Shown here: positions 16,799 through 24,369 of the stretch, piece after piece | Numbering within the stretch: the stretch's first letter is position 1 | Layout: each line of letters starts with the position of its first letter | Assembly: GCF_013170705.1 (NCBI RefSeq) | Contig: NZ_CP033334.1 | Location: 4,627,501-4,691,500 of the forward strand | Source of the DNA: Mesorhizobium loti | GTDB taxonomy: Bacteria; Pseudomonadota; Alphaproteobacteria; Rhizobiales; Rhizobiaceae | DNA length: 64,000 nt | Direction: 5' to 3' | The notes under the pieces: generated by a model | Seen by the model: only the letters and a program-made list of their open reading frames with translations | Databases searched by the model: none | Told to the model about the DNA's origin: nothing | Made by a program: the position numbers and the translations under genes

Positions 16799-17596
16799 TC
16801 AGGTTTCCGTGCTCGGCACTGCCGGTTTCGATAGCTTGCCGCGAGGCATAAGCGGATAGCCGACCTGACCGAAGTAGCTGGACGGGATCGGATCATCGAC
16901 ACCGTATTTTTCCGGCACCTTGTTGCCGGTGGCATTGTAGGTGCCGAACACCATGTCGAGGAGGGGGAGTTGGCCGGCGAAGTTCTTGTCATAAGCCTCG
17001 CGCTGGTTGGCATGGTGCCAGCGATGGAATTGCGGGCTGGCGATCAGCCACTTCAAGGGACCAAACGGAATCCGCAGGTTCGAATGCACAAGCAGCGTGT
17101 GCCAAAAATATATGACCGAGAAGGCGGCGATCGAGGCATCGGAGAATCCGAGGAAAAAGATCGGCGCCAGCGATATCGCCTTTGTGGCAATCGCGTCGAC
17201 CGGATGGGAGTGGAAAGCCCCGAGCCAGTCCAGTTCCTCAATGCCGTGGTGTACCGCGTGGAACCTCCAAAGCGCAGGGATTTTGTGGAAGGCCCGGTGC
17301 GCCCAATAGACGCCGATGTCGGTGATCAAGATGATTTCGGCGACCTGCAACCAGACGGGCTGACCGCCGACGGCGCGCATCATCGATTGCGGGACCACGA
17401 TTGCGGCGGCGTCAAGCGTGTAGGCCGCTATCAGGACGACGGCCACTTTTATGATGAAGCCGTTAAACAGCACATAGATCAGATCCACACCCAAGCCCTT
17501 GCGGAAGGTCTTCTGGGGCCGCTCGTGGAACAGATGTTCGAACGGAATGAATATCAACGCGGAGATCAACAGCGCCTTGATGCCAAAAATATCCAT
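16799..17596 (-). CDS. Sterol desaturase / fatty acid hydroxylase superfamily membrane protein
   Basis: A 265-aa membrane protein with the eight-histidine diiron pattern of the superfamily: HRAFH at 100-104, HAVHH at 113-117 and HRWHH at 191-195, plus H130/H131. About four to five membrane helices are seen before and between the boxes. These enzymes use oxygen to hydroxylate or desaturate lipid substrates such as sterols, carotenoids, ornithine lipids or fatty acids; the substrate here is unknown. I chose MDIFGIK (17596) because the 12 residues upstream are Arg/Gly-rich with no conservation. Monocistronic or with the hydrolase downstream. Confidence 0.85.
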   Translation of the reverse strand: MDIFGIKALLISALIFIPFEHLFHERPQKTFRKGLGVDLIYVLFNGFIIKVAVVLIAAYTLDAAAIVVPQSMMRAVGGQPVWLQVAEIILITDIGVYWAHRAFHKIPALWRFHAVHHGIEELDWLGAFHSHPVDAIATKAISLAPIFFLGFSDASIAAFSVIYFWHTLLVHSNLRIPFGPLKWLIASPQFHRWHHANQREAYDKNFAGQLPLLDMVFGTYNATGNKVPEKYGVDDPIPSSYFGQVGYPLMPRGKLSKPAVPSTET

Positions 17597-17759
17597 TCGC
17601 CCGCCTCTATGGCCCCGGCCTTTGGCCAGCACCCGCTCGCACTTCAGCTTCTGGACAGAACCATATTTCTCCTTTCCAAAGGCTTGATGCCGACTTTCGT
17701 CTTTGCGGCCGGGCAGGTGACGGAGGCGCCCGCCGGCATGTCACACCTGTGTCGCAACC

Positions 17760-17852
17760 GGGCGATATCTGTGTAGCGCGCGGTGGCGAACGCAGCGCGT
17801 CGCGCGTCCTCCCAGGACTAACCCCTCCGGTTCCCTGCCGGCGGGGTTTTCT
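17760..17852 (+). ncRNA. Candidate small regulatory RNA with C-rich loop and terminator
   Basis: Consecutive hairpins occur with no open frame. A GCGCG/CGCGC structure around 17774-17805 is followed by GTCCT-CCC-AGGAC (17806-17818), which exposes a TCCTCCC tract complementary to Shine-Dalgarno sequences. A terminator hairpin with a T-run (17820-17850) ends it. C-rich anti-SD loops plus a rho-independent terminator are typical of several alphaproteobacterial sRNA families. The 5' end is not defined and no strong promoter is visible, so this is a structural call only. Confidence 0.35.
17820..17852 (+). terminator. Rho-independent terminator in intergenic region
   Basis: AACCCC (17820-17825) pairs with GGGGTT (17843-17848), and an inner stem CCGG/CCGG surrounds a 7-base loop; a TTTTCTATTT tail follows. 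No plus-strand protein gene precedes it, which is why I propose a small RNA upstream. Confidence 0.65.
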
Positions 17853-18189
17853 ATTTCAAGTCTTGGCGTCGTCCTTGCTATTGCGACCCCACGGTCAGCA
17901 CAGGACCTCTATCATGAAATGGGTGCGATCGGCGACACCCTCATGAGGATCGGAGACTGGTGCCCTGGATTTGAATCTGCGTCGTGTCACGCCAGGCAGT
18001 TGAGCTTAGGCATTGAGGCTCTTCCTTCGGAAAATACCCGGTTTTCGGAAGGACGATACCCGGTTTTGTGCCCGGCTTTCAATGCGATCAACTGGTATTG
18101 AAATCGACCGAATTTGGACTCTGGAATAGGACGAATGGTAGCGTTTTCAGTGCCTTATGGTATCAATTTCAATCAAAAAGATGGGCATC

Positions 18190-18279
18190 TGGCGGAGGGA
18201 GTGGGATTCGAACCCACGGTGAACTTGCGCCCACGCCGGTTTTCAAGACCGGTGCCTTAAACCGCTCGGCCATCCCTCC
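18190..18279 (-). tRNA. tRNA-Ser (anticodon UGA)
   Basis: A 90-nt class II tRNA on the minus strand. Acceptor arms GGAGGGA and TCCCTCC pair perfectly, with discriminator G and an encoded CCA end (18190-18192). The D arm has GCCGAGCGGTTTAAGGC. The anticodon loop CTTGAAA sits in a CCGGT/ACCGG stem and gives TGA. A long variable arm (GCGTGGGCGCAAGTTCACC) is typical of serine tRNAs, and the T loop is GGTTCGAATCC. It decodes UCA and other UCN codons. I saw no duplicated 3' end nearby that would mark an integrated element. Confidence 0.95.
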
Positions 18280-18655
18280 AAGCAGCTGCAATCATTGCCC
18301 TTTGACAATTTGCGTGGGGTCATGGATTGCCCGTTGATACGCAGTTTGCAGCTGTTTTGCCTTTTCGCTCGCTGCTTATAGCGGCCTGAAGCGCAACGTC
18401 AACTTGCTCCGCTCCATCAGCCTGCATGCCTGGCATATCGTGGGAGCAAAGGTCTGGAGTCATCCCGATGTTCGGATGGCCCGCTCGTTCGCCTAGGGGA
18501 CCGTAGGCTGAAAACATCTGTGTGCGTGGGGGCGTCGAAGGGCGTGGAAGCGTGGCAGCGGCGGGCTGAGGATTAAATATTCTCTTGCGCTAATATAAAA
18601 GTGACGTAACGTCACTCCCCAGCATCTTGGGGATGCGCAACCGTGGGGAAGTACG
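18280..18655. other. Intergenic stretch upstream of a small exported protein gene
   Basis: No gene is supported here. The right end holds an AT-rich patch (TAATATAAAA near 18591) and the inverted repeat at 18600-18616, probably the control region of the next gene. Confidence 0.45.
18600..18616. promoter_or_regulatory. 8-bp inverted repeat before the small exported protein gene
   Basis: AGTGACGT (18600-18607) and ACGTCACT (18609-18616) are perfect inverted repeats around one base. They lie 40 bases before the start codon, just after an AT-rich -10-like TAATAT. A second hairpin, CCCCA/TGGGG, follows at 18617-18632. The layout suggests a dimeric-repressor operator over the promoter; no regulator is assigned. 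Confidence 0.4.
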
Positions 18656-18898
18656 ATGAGAGTGGTCATATTTTGCGCGGCACTCGTGATCGCTGCGACC
18701 GGTGTCGCCGTTGCCAAGGAGAAGAAGGTCGCGGTCAGCGATGCCGCGGCCCTGTGCTCCACGAAACATTCGAGCAAGAAGCCGAAGCCGGAGCTGGACT
18801 GCAACTTGACCGGAACAACTAAATTGCCTGATGGAACGACACCGGGAAGGCCGCGTCTGGGATACGACGCCAATCCGTGGGTCATGACTGGCTTTTAA
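18656..18898 (+). CDS. Small exported protein of unknown function (80 aa)
   Basis: The ATG at 18656 follows GGGGAAG at good spacing. Residues 1-20 (MRVVIFCAALVIAATGVAVA) are a signal peptide, so the mature product is about 60 residues, basic, with two cysteines (ALCST and LDCNLTG) that may form a disulfide. The C-terminus is RPRLGYDANPWVMTGF. I do not recognise the family. It stands alone, preceded by an inverted repeat that may regulate it. The signal peptide, ribosome site and mature composition support it as a real gene. Confidence 0.65.
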   Translation: MRVVIFCAALVIAATGVAVAKEKKVAVSDAAALCSTKHSSKKPKPELDCNLTGTTKLPDGTTPGRPRLGYDANPWVMTGF

Positions 18899-19155
18899 AG
18901 CCGGGTTCAGGCGAACAGCAGAGTAGCGGCCCTTACCTTTGAGGGCCGTCCAGGATATCGCCGGGAGGGAAGTCGCGCTCATCCAGTGGAGCACTCCAGG
19001 ACCGGGGCGGGCGGCTGGACGAAACGGTTCAAGCCGTACGTCCCTCACGCGCACCCTTACGAATCCGTAAGTCGCGCATATGGGCATTGTCTCGTAGGCT
19101 GCATGGTCGGAGCGGCGATGCCCATCGATGCTCCACGGGGTGTGCACAGACCACC

Positions 19156-19446
19156 CTACAGCCCGTTGCCTTTGCCTGCCCCCCAAGCTTGGCAACGGGC
19201 TGATCCCATCACCATCAGAGGCTCCCGATTCTTATCGTCGGCCATCATGCTGCGCCGGGCGATTGTGTAGGCGAACACTCGCCCGCCGTCCGCGTCGATC
19301 ACGCGGATCCATTCCTTGCCCCATTTCTGGGAGGCGGATCCCCGGCCAGTCATTGCCTCGGCAGCCGCGGCTGGATTGCTTGCTTCGACGGCCTTGGATC
19401 TCATTACCCGGTCGTAGCGCATTTCCGCGACATCGTAGACTGGCAT
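19156..19446 (-). CDS. Small hypothetical protein (96 aa)
   Basis: The reading frame from MPVYDVAEMRYDRVMRSK is preceded by a GGGGGG ribosome-like site 8 bases upstream; I prefer it to an upstream Met at 19473. It has no signal peptide or membrane helix. It contains KEWIRVIDADGGRVFAYTI, a beta-hairpin-like stretch, and an alanine-rich helix. I do not recognise a family. It is isolated, and the surrounding 250-400 bases hold nothing else, so confidence is moderate. Confidence 0.5.
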   Translation of the reverse strand: MPVYDVAEMRYDRVMRSKAVEASNPAAAAEAMTGRGSASQKWGKEWIRVIDADGGRVFAYTIARRSMMADDKNREPLMVMGSARCQAWGAGKGNGL

Positions 19447-19873
19447 CGTACGCCCCCCAACAAACCCACACAAAGGCTAGAATAGGCGCATTAATCTGCA
19501 CAGTCGTCATTTGACGACTTTGCAGAACTGCCGATGGCGGCGGTTTTGTCTGGTGCCACCCTACAATCCGGGCCGTAGTTGCTCCCCGATGCGACGGCTA
19601 AGAAGTCCACACACGCAAGCCCGCTCATCACTGCCCCGTTCGCGCAGTTGGATTGGGGACGTTTTGAGCCCGGAAAGAAGCGGTTGCTCACGCAGCAAGT
19701 ACTGCCACAATCTTGCCCGGTTCCGGCCACAATCGGTTAATACCGTAATAAGCAATTCCTGTGCACAAAGGATCGGGGTTCAGGGCGTCGTTGATATCGT
19801 CGAGTGAGTGCTTTGGCTCCTCTGTTGTTCGAACAACGGCGTCTTGATTGAGACTGTAGGGGATTTCAGGAAA
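19447..19873. other. Intergenic stretch upstream of the RlpA-like gene
   Basis: No supported gene. The only distinct element is the perfect palindrome at 19824-19837, close to the rlpA-like start. Short open frames here lack ribosome sites and sensible composition. Confidence 0.45.
19824..19837. promoter_or_regulatory. Perfect 14-bp palindrome upstream of the RlpA-like gene
   Basis: GTTGTTCGAACAAC is fully self-complementary and ends 36 bases before the start codon. A weaker GTCT/AGAC hairpin follows at about 19841-19854. It is either an operator or a leader hairpin. It does not match the GTTC-N7-GTTC LexA box of alphaproteobacteria. Confidence 0.4.
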
Positions 19874-21103
19874 ATGCAGGCTACGACGCGCCCGCGTCTT
19901 CGTCGCGCTTCAACGCTTACGCTGCTTGCTGCGTCGGCTGCCTTGCTGGCAGCCTGCGCGTCGCAGCCCGAGCCGAAAGCGATGGTGAATCCCAAGCCTC
20001 GTTCCAAGGAATATTTCGCCGAGACCGAATATGGCGTGAAGGCGAGCCCGCGCGCCAATTTCATGCGGCGCGGAGGCGGTCGCGACCAGCTCGGCAAGCC
20101 CTACCAGGTTCGTGGCAAGTGGTACTATCCCAAGGAAGATCGGCATTACGCCAAGGTCGGCCTGGCTTCGTGGTACGGCGACGCCTTCCATGGCCGGCTG
20201 ACCGCCAATGGCGAAGTCTACGACATGACGCATCTGACGGCCGCGCATCCGACCATGCCGCTGCCAAGCTATGCCCGCGTCACCAATCTCAAGACCGGCA
20301 GCTCCGTCATCGTGCGCGTCAACGACCGTGGGCCGTATCACGAGGGCCGCATCATCGATGTCTCGGAGCGCGCGGCGCAAATGCTCGATTACGCCAATGT
20401 CGGCACCGCCGAGGTGAAGGTGGAGTATGTCGGCCGCGCGCCGCTTGATGGCAACGACGACCAGTATCTGATGGCATCCTACCATCCAGGCAACCGGATT
20501 CCGGATCCGTCGGATGGCCTGCCAACCGGCGTCATGGTGGCCATGAACGGACCGTCGCCAAGCCTGCCCGTGGGTGCGGCAGCCGTACCGTTTCCGGGTC
20601 AGTTGACGACTTCCGGCGGGGCGTTCGCCACGCAGCAGGCTCTGTCTGCGCAGGCGCCGGCCCTGGGCGACCTGGCGCTGCCCGATTTCGGACCGATCGT
20701 TCCCGAGCGCCCGGAGATCGGCCTGCCGCCGCAGTCGCCATTCGCGATTGCCTCGCTGTCCTACGCGGATGAACGCGTGCGGCGCGCGGATGTCTTTGCC
20801 GTACTCGACGACAACGGCATGTCGCCCGCAGACATTCTGCGGTCGTGGAACAAGTCCAATCCGCAAGCAACGCCGTCCAGCGCCGACTATGTCGCCGCCG
20901 GCACGTTTGACGATGCCGCCGAAGCCAAGCGCGTGGCAGCGGCACTTCAACCCTTCGGCAGAACGGAGATCCAGCGTTCCGATCTCGACGGCAATGATTG
21001 GTATGCGGTCAATCTCTATCCGAACGGCCATGGCGGCCTGGACGAGTTGCTGGAGGCGGCATGGTCGCATGGCGCGCCCGATGCACTGGCCGTGCGCAAC
21101 TGA
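19874..21103 (+). CDS. rlpA: RlpA-like septal lipoprotein with SPOR domain
   Basis: A 409-aa outer-membrane lipoprotein. From the ATG at 19874, residues 1-27 are a lipoprotein signal with lipobox LAAC and Cys28. The double-psi beta-barrel RlpA domain lies at about 95-190: GLASWYGDAFHGRLTANGE, MTHLTAAHPTMPLPSYARVT and VNDRGPYHEGRIIDVS. The D in NDRGP is the catalytic-type aspartate of lytic transglycosylases acting on glycan strands lacking stem peptides. A Pro/Ala-rich linker leads to a C-terminal SPOR domain (about 330-409), which targets denuded septal glycan. It probably aids daughter-cell separation. It is followed by the D,D-carboxypeptidase-like gene 98 bases on, a common order in rhizobia. 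Confidence 0.88.
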   Translation: MQATTRPRLRRASTLTLLAASAALLAACASQPEPKAMVNPKPRSKEYFAETEYGVKASPRANFMRRGGGRDQLGKPYQVRGKWYYPKEDRHYAKVGLASWYGDAFHGRLTANGEVYDMTHLTAAHPTMPLPSYARVTNLKTGSSVIVRVNDRGPYHEGRIIDVSERAAQMLDYANVGTAEVKVEYVGRAPLDGNDDQYLMASYHPGNRIPDPSDGLPTGVMVAMNGPSPSLPVGAAAVPFPGQLTTSGGAFATQQALSAQAPALGDLALPDFGPIVPERPEIGLPPQSPFAIASLSYADERVRRADVFAVLDDNGMSPADILRSWNKSNPQATPSSADYVAAGTFDDAAEAKRVAAALQPFGRTEIQRSDLDGNDWYAVNLYPNGHGGLDELLEAAWSHGAPDALAVRN

Positions 21104-21201
21104 TTCACGAGCCGGTTTTCCGCTGAACAGTTGATCCGTCCCGGAAAAAGCCCGATAGTTTCGCGGGCTTGCCGGAGGGACCGGCCAACGGGTCGAATTT
21201 C

Positions 21202-22365
21202 ATGCAGTTTCGCTTGCTTCAGCCTTTTGCCGGGTTTTTTCTTCTCGGTCTCCTGATTTCCCTTGCCCCGGCCCACGCGCAGCTGTTCGAGACCAAGGCC
21301 ACACAGGCCTTCATGATCGATGCCGATACCGGCACGGTGCTGTTCTCCAAAAACGCCGACACGCCCATCCCACCGGCCTCGATGGCCAAGCTGATGACCA
21401 TGGAAGTGGTTTTCAACGCCATCAAATCCGGGCGGCTCAAGCTCGACGACACGTTCGTGGTGAGCGAAAACGCCTGGCGCAAGGGCGGCGCGCCGTCGGG
21501 AACATCGACGATGTTTGCCAAGCTCAAATCGGCGATCCGGCTCGAGGACCTGATCCAGGGCGTGACCGTGCAGGCCGCCAATGACGGCTGCATCGTCATC
21601 GCCGAAGGCATGGCCGGGTCAGAGGATAATTTTGCCGCGCAGATGACCGAGCGCGCCCGCCAGATCGGTCTCAAGACATCGACCTTCGTCAATTCGACCG
21701 GCCTGCCGGCCGACGGCCAGCAGACGACCGTGCGCGAACTGGCGCAGCTGGCCCTGCATTTGTGGCGCGATTACCCGGATTTCTATCGCTACTATGGCCT
21801 GAAGGATTTCACCTGGAACAAGATCTCGCAGAGGAACCGCAATCCGCTGCTGGCCATGGATATCGGTGCCGATGGCCTGGCGGTCGGTGCGAGCGAGGCG
21901 TCCGGCTTCGGCATCGTCGCTTCGGCTAGCCACAATGGCGCCCGGGTGGTCGCGGCGATGAGCGGGTTCGCCAATGACAAGGAACGCGCCGAGGAGGCGC
22001 GAAAGCTGCTCGACTGGGGCGCGCGCTCCTTCGAGAAGACCGAGATCTTCGCCAAGGACGAGGTGGTTGGCGAGGCCCAGGTTTTTGGCGGCGCGAAATC
22101 CGGCGTGACGTTGAAGGCAAAAGGGCCGATCGCCATCTTCCTGCCGATCACCAACCGCGACAAGCTGACGGCCAGGATCGTCTATAATGGCCCGGTCGCC
22201 GCACCGGTGGAGGAGGGCCAGCCGGTGGGTGCGCTGCGCGTCTGGATCGGCGACACGCTGAGCCAGGAGACACCGCTTTTCGCCGCCGAATCGATCGGCG
22301 TCGGCACGCTGCCACAGCGCGCGCTCGATGCCGTCAAGGAACTGGCGATCGGCTGGCTGCGCTGA
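21202..22365 (+). CDS. DacF/PBP5-like protein (D-Ala-D-Ala carboxypeptidase family) with altered motifs
   Basis: A 387-aa exported serine-peptidase-family protein. Signal peptide 1-27 ends HAQ. The SxxK motif is S60-M-A-K63. The second motif, normally SxN, reads A125-A-N127 (QAANDG). The third, normally KTG, reads A227-V-G229 (GLAVGAS) in the expected place before the EASGFGIV segment. A C-terminal PBP5-type domain follows from about 280. The family trims the terminal D-alanine of peptidoglycan stem peptides. With SxN and KTG both altered, full carboxypeptidase activity is doubtful, though Rhizobiales subfamilies with variant motifs may exist. I chose the ATG at 21202 for the signal peptide; a further 11 codons upstream are open. 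Confidence 0.82.
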   Translation: MQFRLLQPFAGFFLLGLLISLAPAHAQLFETKATQAFMIDADTGTVLFSKNADTPIPPASMAKLMTMEVVFNAIKSGRLKLDDTFVVSENAWRKGGAPSGTSTMFAKLKSAIRLEDLIQGVTVQAANDGCIVIAEGMAGSEDNFAAQMTERARQIGLKTSTFVNSTGLPADGQQTTVRELAQLALHLWRDYPDFYRYYGLKDFTWNKISQRNRNPLLAMDIGADGLAVGASEASGFGIVASASHNGARVVAAMSGFANDKERAEEARKLLDWGARSFEKTEIFAKDEVVGEAQVFGGAKSGVTLKAKGPIAIFLPITNRDKLTARIVYNGPVAAPVEEGQPVGALRVWIGDTLSQETPLFAAESIGVGTLPQRALDAVKELAIGWLR

Positions 22366-22413
22366 TGCATGTCGCTCAAAAGTGGCCACGGTTTTGAGAC
22401 AAAGACATGCATG
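22365..22413. repeat. Interspersed palindromic repeat, copy A
   Basis: On the minus strand it reads ATGCATGTC, CAAAACCGTGGCCACTTTT and GAGCGACATGCAT. The ends ATGCATGTC/GACATGCAT are inverted repeats. It matches copies at 24243-24289 and 53488-53533 over about 46 bp. Its first base is the last base of the preceding stop codon. Confidence 0.85.
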
Positions 22414-22432
22414 AAAGCAAAAATCTGACGGC

Positions 22433-23179
22433 ATGGACGTTTCGCCGAACGCGGACTATCTAGAGCGCAACAATCCACTCCAACATGGACAAAGGCCGTT
22501 TCGATTGGCGCGCGGATTTTTCATCACCTTCGAAGGCGGCGAGGGCGCAGGCAAGTCGACGCAGATCGAGCGGCTGGCAAGGAAGATGCGCGCCAAGAAG
22601 TATGATGTCCTCGTCACCCGCGAACCGGGCGGTTCGCCAGGCGCGGAAGCGGTCAGGCATGTGCTGCTTTCGGGCGCCGCGGAGCCATTCGGGCCGAAGA
22701 TGGAAGCACTGCTCTTCGCAGCCGCCCGTTCCGACCATGTCGAACAGGTCATCAGGCCCGCGGTCGAGCATGGCTCCATCGTTCTTTGCGACCGCTTCCT
22801 GGATTCTTCGCGCGTCTACCAGGGCGTCACCGGCGGAATCGACCCGGCATTCATGGCTACGCTCGAACAGGTCGCCATCAACGGCATGATGCCCGACATC
22901 ACGCTGGTCTTCGATATCGATCCGGCCGAGGGCCTCCGGCGCGCGACCCTGCGGCGCGGCAGCGACGCCGGCGCCGACCGCTTCGAAAAGGAGACGCTGG
23001 CCATCCATCAGGCCCGGCGCGAAGCCTTCCTGGCGATCGCCGCGGCCGAGCCGGAGCGCTGCATCGTCGTCGACGCATCCGCCGATCCCGATACGGTGGA
23101 GCATGTCGTCACCGCCGCCGTGTTCGCGGCACTGGAGGCGAGGGCGCCCGCGCGCAACAGGCAGGCCGCACCGGTATGA
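22433..23179 (+). CDS. tmk: Thymidylate kinase
   Basis: A kinase that phosphorylates dTMP to dTDP with ATP, needed for DNA synthesis. The P-loop GGEGAGKS follows FFITFE. The dTMP-binding [11 protein letters not shown], the DR motif ([14 protein letters not shown]) and a LID region ([14 protein letters not shown]) are all present. Length is 248 aa from the ATG at 22433, but the conserved part starts at residue 25 ([12 protein letters not shown]); the TTG at 22505, with AAAGG upstream, is a likely true start giving about 224 aa, nearer the usual 210-230. The stop overlaps the holB start by ATGA, the usual tmk-holB arrangement. Confidence 0.92.
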   Translation: MDVSPNADYLERNNPLQHGQRPFRLARGFFITFEGGEGAGKSTQIERLARKMRAKKYDVLVTREPGGSPGAEAVRHVLLSGAAEPFGPKMEALLFAAARSDHVEQVIRPAVEHGSIVLCDRFLDSSRVYQGVTGGIDPAFMATLEQVAINGMMPDITLVFDIDPAEGLRRATLRRGSDAGADRFEKETLAIHQARREAFLAIAAAEPERCIVVDASADPDTVEHVVTAAVFAALEARAPARNRQAAPV

Positions 23180-24231
23180 TCTTCGAACGCATCGCGCCGG
23201 AACAGCATGATACGCTGGACGGCGTGCCCGAGCCGGCCGAAACGCCTCGCCTGGTCGGGCACGGACAGGCCGCCGAGATGCTTGCCGCCGCCTATCGATC
23301 CGGAAAGCTGCCACATGCGCTGATCTTCGCGGGGCCGGTCGGCATCGGCAAGGCGACGCTGGCCTTCCATCTTGCGCATCACCTGTTGAAGCACCCAGAC
23401 TTCGCACAGGCGCCGGAAAGCCTTGCCGTTCCCGATCCGGCCTCGTCGCTGTTTCGCCAGATCGCGACCGGAGCGCATCCGGGCGTACTGCATCTGACCC
23501 GGCCGCTGAACGACAAGACCAAGAGCTTCAAGACCGTCGTCACGGTCGACGAAATCCGCCGGGTCAGCCGCTTCCTGTCGATGACCTCGCATGACGGCAG
23601 CTACCGGGTGGTAATCGTCGATCCAGCCGACGACATGAATGCCAACGCCGCCAATGCCTTGCTCAAAAATCTTGAGGAGCCGCCGGCCCGAACGCTGTTC
23701 ATTCTCATCGTTCATGCGCCGGGCAGCCTGCTGCCGACGATCCGCTCGCGCTGCCAAGTGGTGCGCCTGACACCGCTCGGCGCCGACGAGTTGCTGGCGG
23801 TGCTGGAGACCGCGGAGCCGCCGCCACCGGACGATCCGGCCGCCCGGGCAGCGCTGGTCGAACGGGCAGGGGGCAGTGTGCGCAATGCAATCCTGCTGAC
23901 GCAATATGGCGGGTTGGAAATCGCCCAGACACTCGATGCGCTGGTGGCGGCGGGAAGGACCGATATCGGCGGAGCCTACAGGTTAGCGGAAGCCGTCGCC
24001 GGCCGCGACCAAGCGATTCAGTTCGATATCTTCAACCGCCGCGCGCTCGACCTGTTGTCGGATGCCGCAAGCCAGGCAGCGCTGTCAGGCGACCTCGCAC
24101 GAGCGAAAACGCTGTCGGACACTTGGCATGAGGCGCTGGACGCGATATCTGAGACCGACACCTACAATCTCGACAAGAAGCAGCACGCCTTGACCATGAT
24201 CGACCGCCTGAATTCTGCGATGCGAATGTGA
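23176..24231 (+). CDS. holB: DNA polymerase III subunit delta'
   Basis: A 351-aa clamp-loader subunit. The AAA+ fold has a P-loop GPVGIGKAT and the sensor-like stretch [19 protein letters not shown], followed by [15 protein letters not shown] with the SRC motif. In the gamma complex delta' acts as a rigid stator and need not hydrolyse ATP. A C-terminal collar domain follows. The start ATG at 23176 overlaps the tmk stop, so it is coupled. A palindromic repeat and a 130-base gap separate it from metG. Confidence 0.92.
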   Translation: MIFERIAPEQHDTLDGVPEPAETPRLVGHGQAAEMLAAAYRSGKLPHALIFAGPVGIGKATLAFHLAHHLLKHPDFAQAPESLAVPDPASSLFRQIATGAHPGVLHLTRPLNDKTKSFKTVVTVDEIRRVSRFLSMTSHDGSYRVVIVDPADDMNANAANALLKNLEEPPARTLFILIVHAPGSLLPTIRSRCQVVRLTPLGADELLAVLETAEPPPPDDPAARAALVERAGGSVRNAILLTQYGGLEIAQTLDALVAAGRTDIGGAYRLAEAVAGRDQAIQFDIFNRRALDLLSDAASQAALSGDLARAKTLSDTWHEALDAISETDTYNLDKKQHALTMIDRLNSAMRM

Positions 24232-24242
24232 CGGCCTTTTGG

Positions 24243-24289
24243 TGCATGCCGTTGGCCCAAAACCGGGGCCACTTTTGGGCGGCATGCAT
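24243..24289. repeat. Interspersed palindromic repeat, copy B
   Basis: TGCATGCCGTTGGCCCAAAA, CCGGGGCCACTTTT and GGGCGGCATGCAT match copy A (reverse strand) and copy C. A second hairpin, ATGGC-AATC-GCCAT inside CATCGG/CCGATG, follows directly at 24287-24320. It lies 12 bases after the holB stop, before metG. Confidence 0.85.
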
Positions 24290-24369
24290 CGGCACCGGGA
24301 TGGCAATCGCCATTCCGATGCGATATCCACCGCCACGGCTTCCATTCAGACATTCATGACGGTTCATTC

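Larger units (their letters stand above)
17597..18189. other. Gene-poor intergenic stretch with a structured segment
   Basis: I see no credible protein gene between the sterol-desaturase-like gene and the tRNA. It holds the candidate small RNA at 17760-17852 and, at about 18030-18065, two copies of ATACCCGGTTTT 19 bases apart. The rest shows no recognisable element. Confidence 0.5.

Noticed and set aside
18030..18065. CRISPR-like short repeats (ATACCCGGTTTT twice)
   Set aside because: Only two short copies with no regular spacer and no cas gene; too small for an array.
18190..18279. tRNA-Ser as the attachment site of an integrated element
   Set aside because: No integrase gene and no repeat of the tRNA 3' end was seen within the window.
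22786..23175. N-terminal extension of holB inside tmk
   Set aside because: The open frame upstream of 23176 is antisense-like in composition (Arg-rich), and the ATG overlapping the tmk stop matches the usual gene pair.
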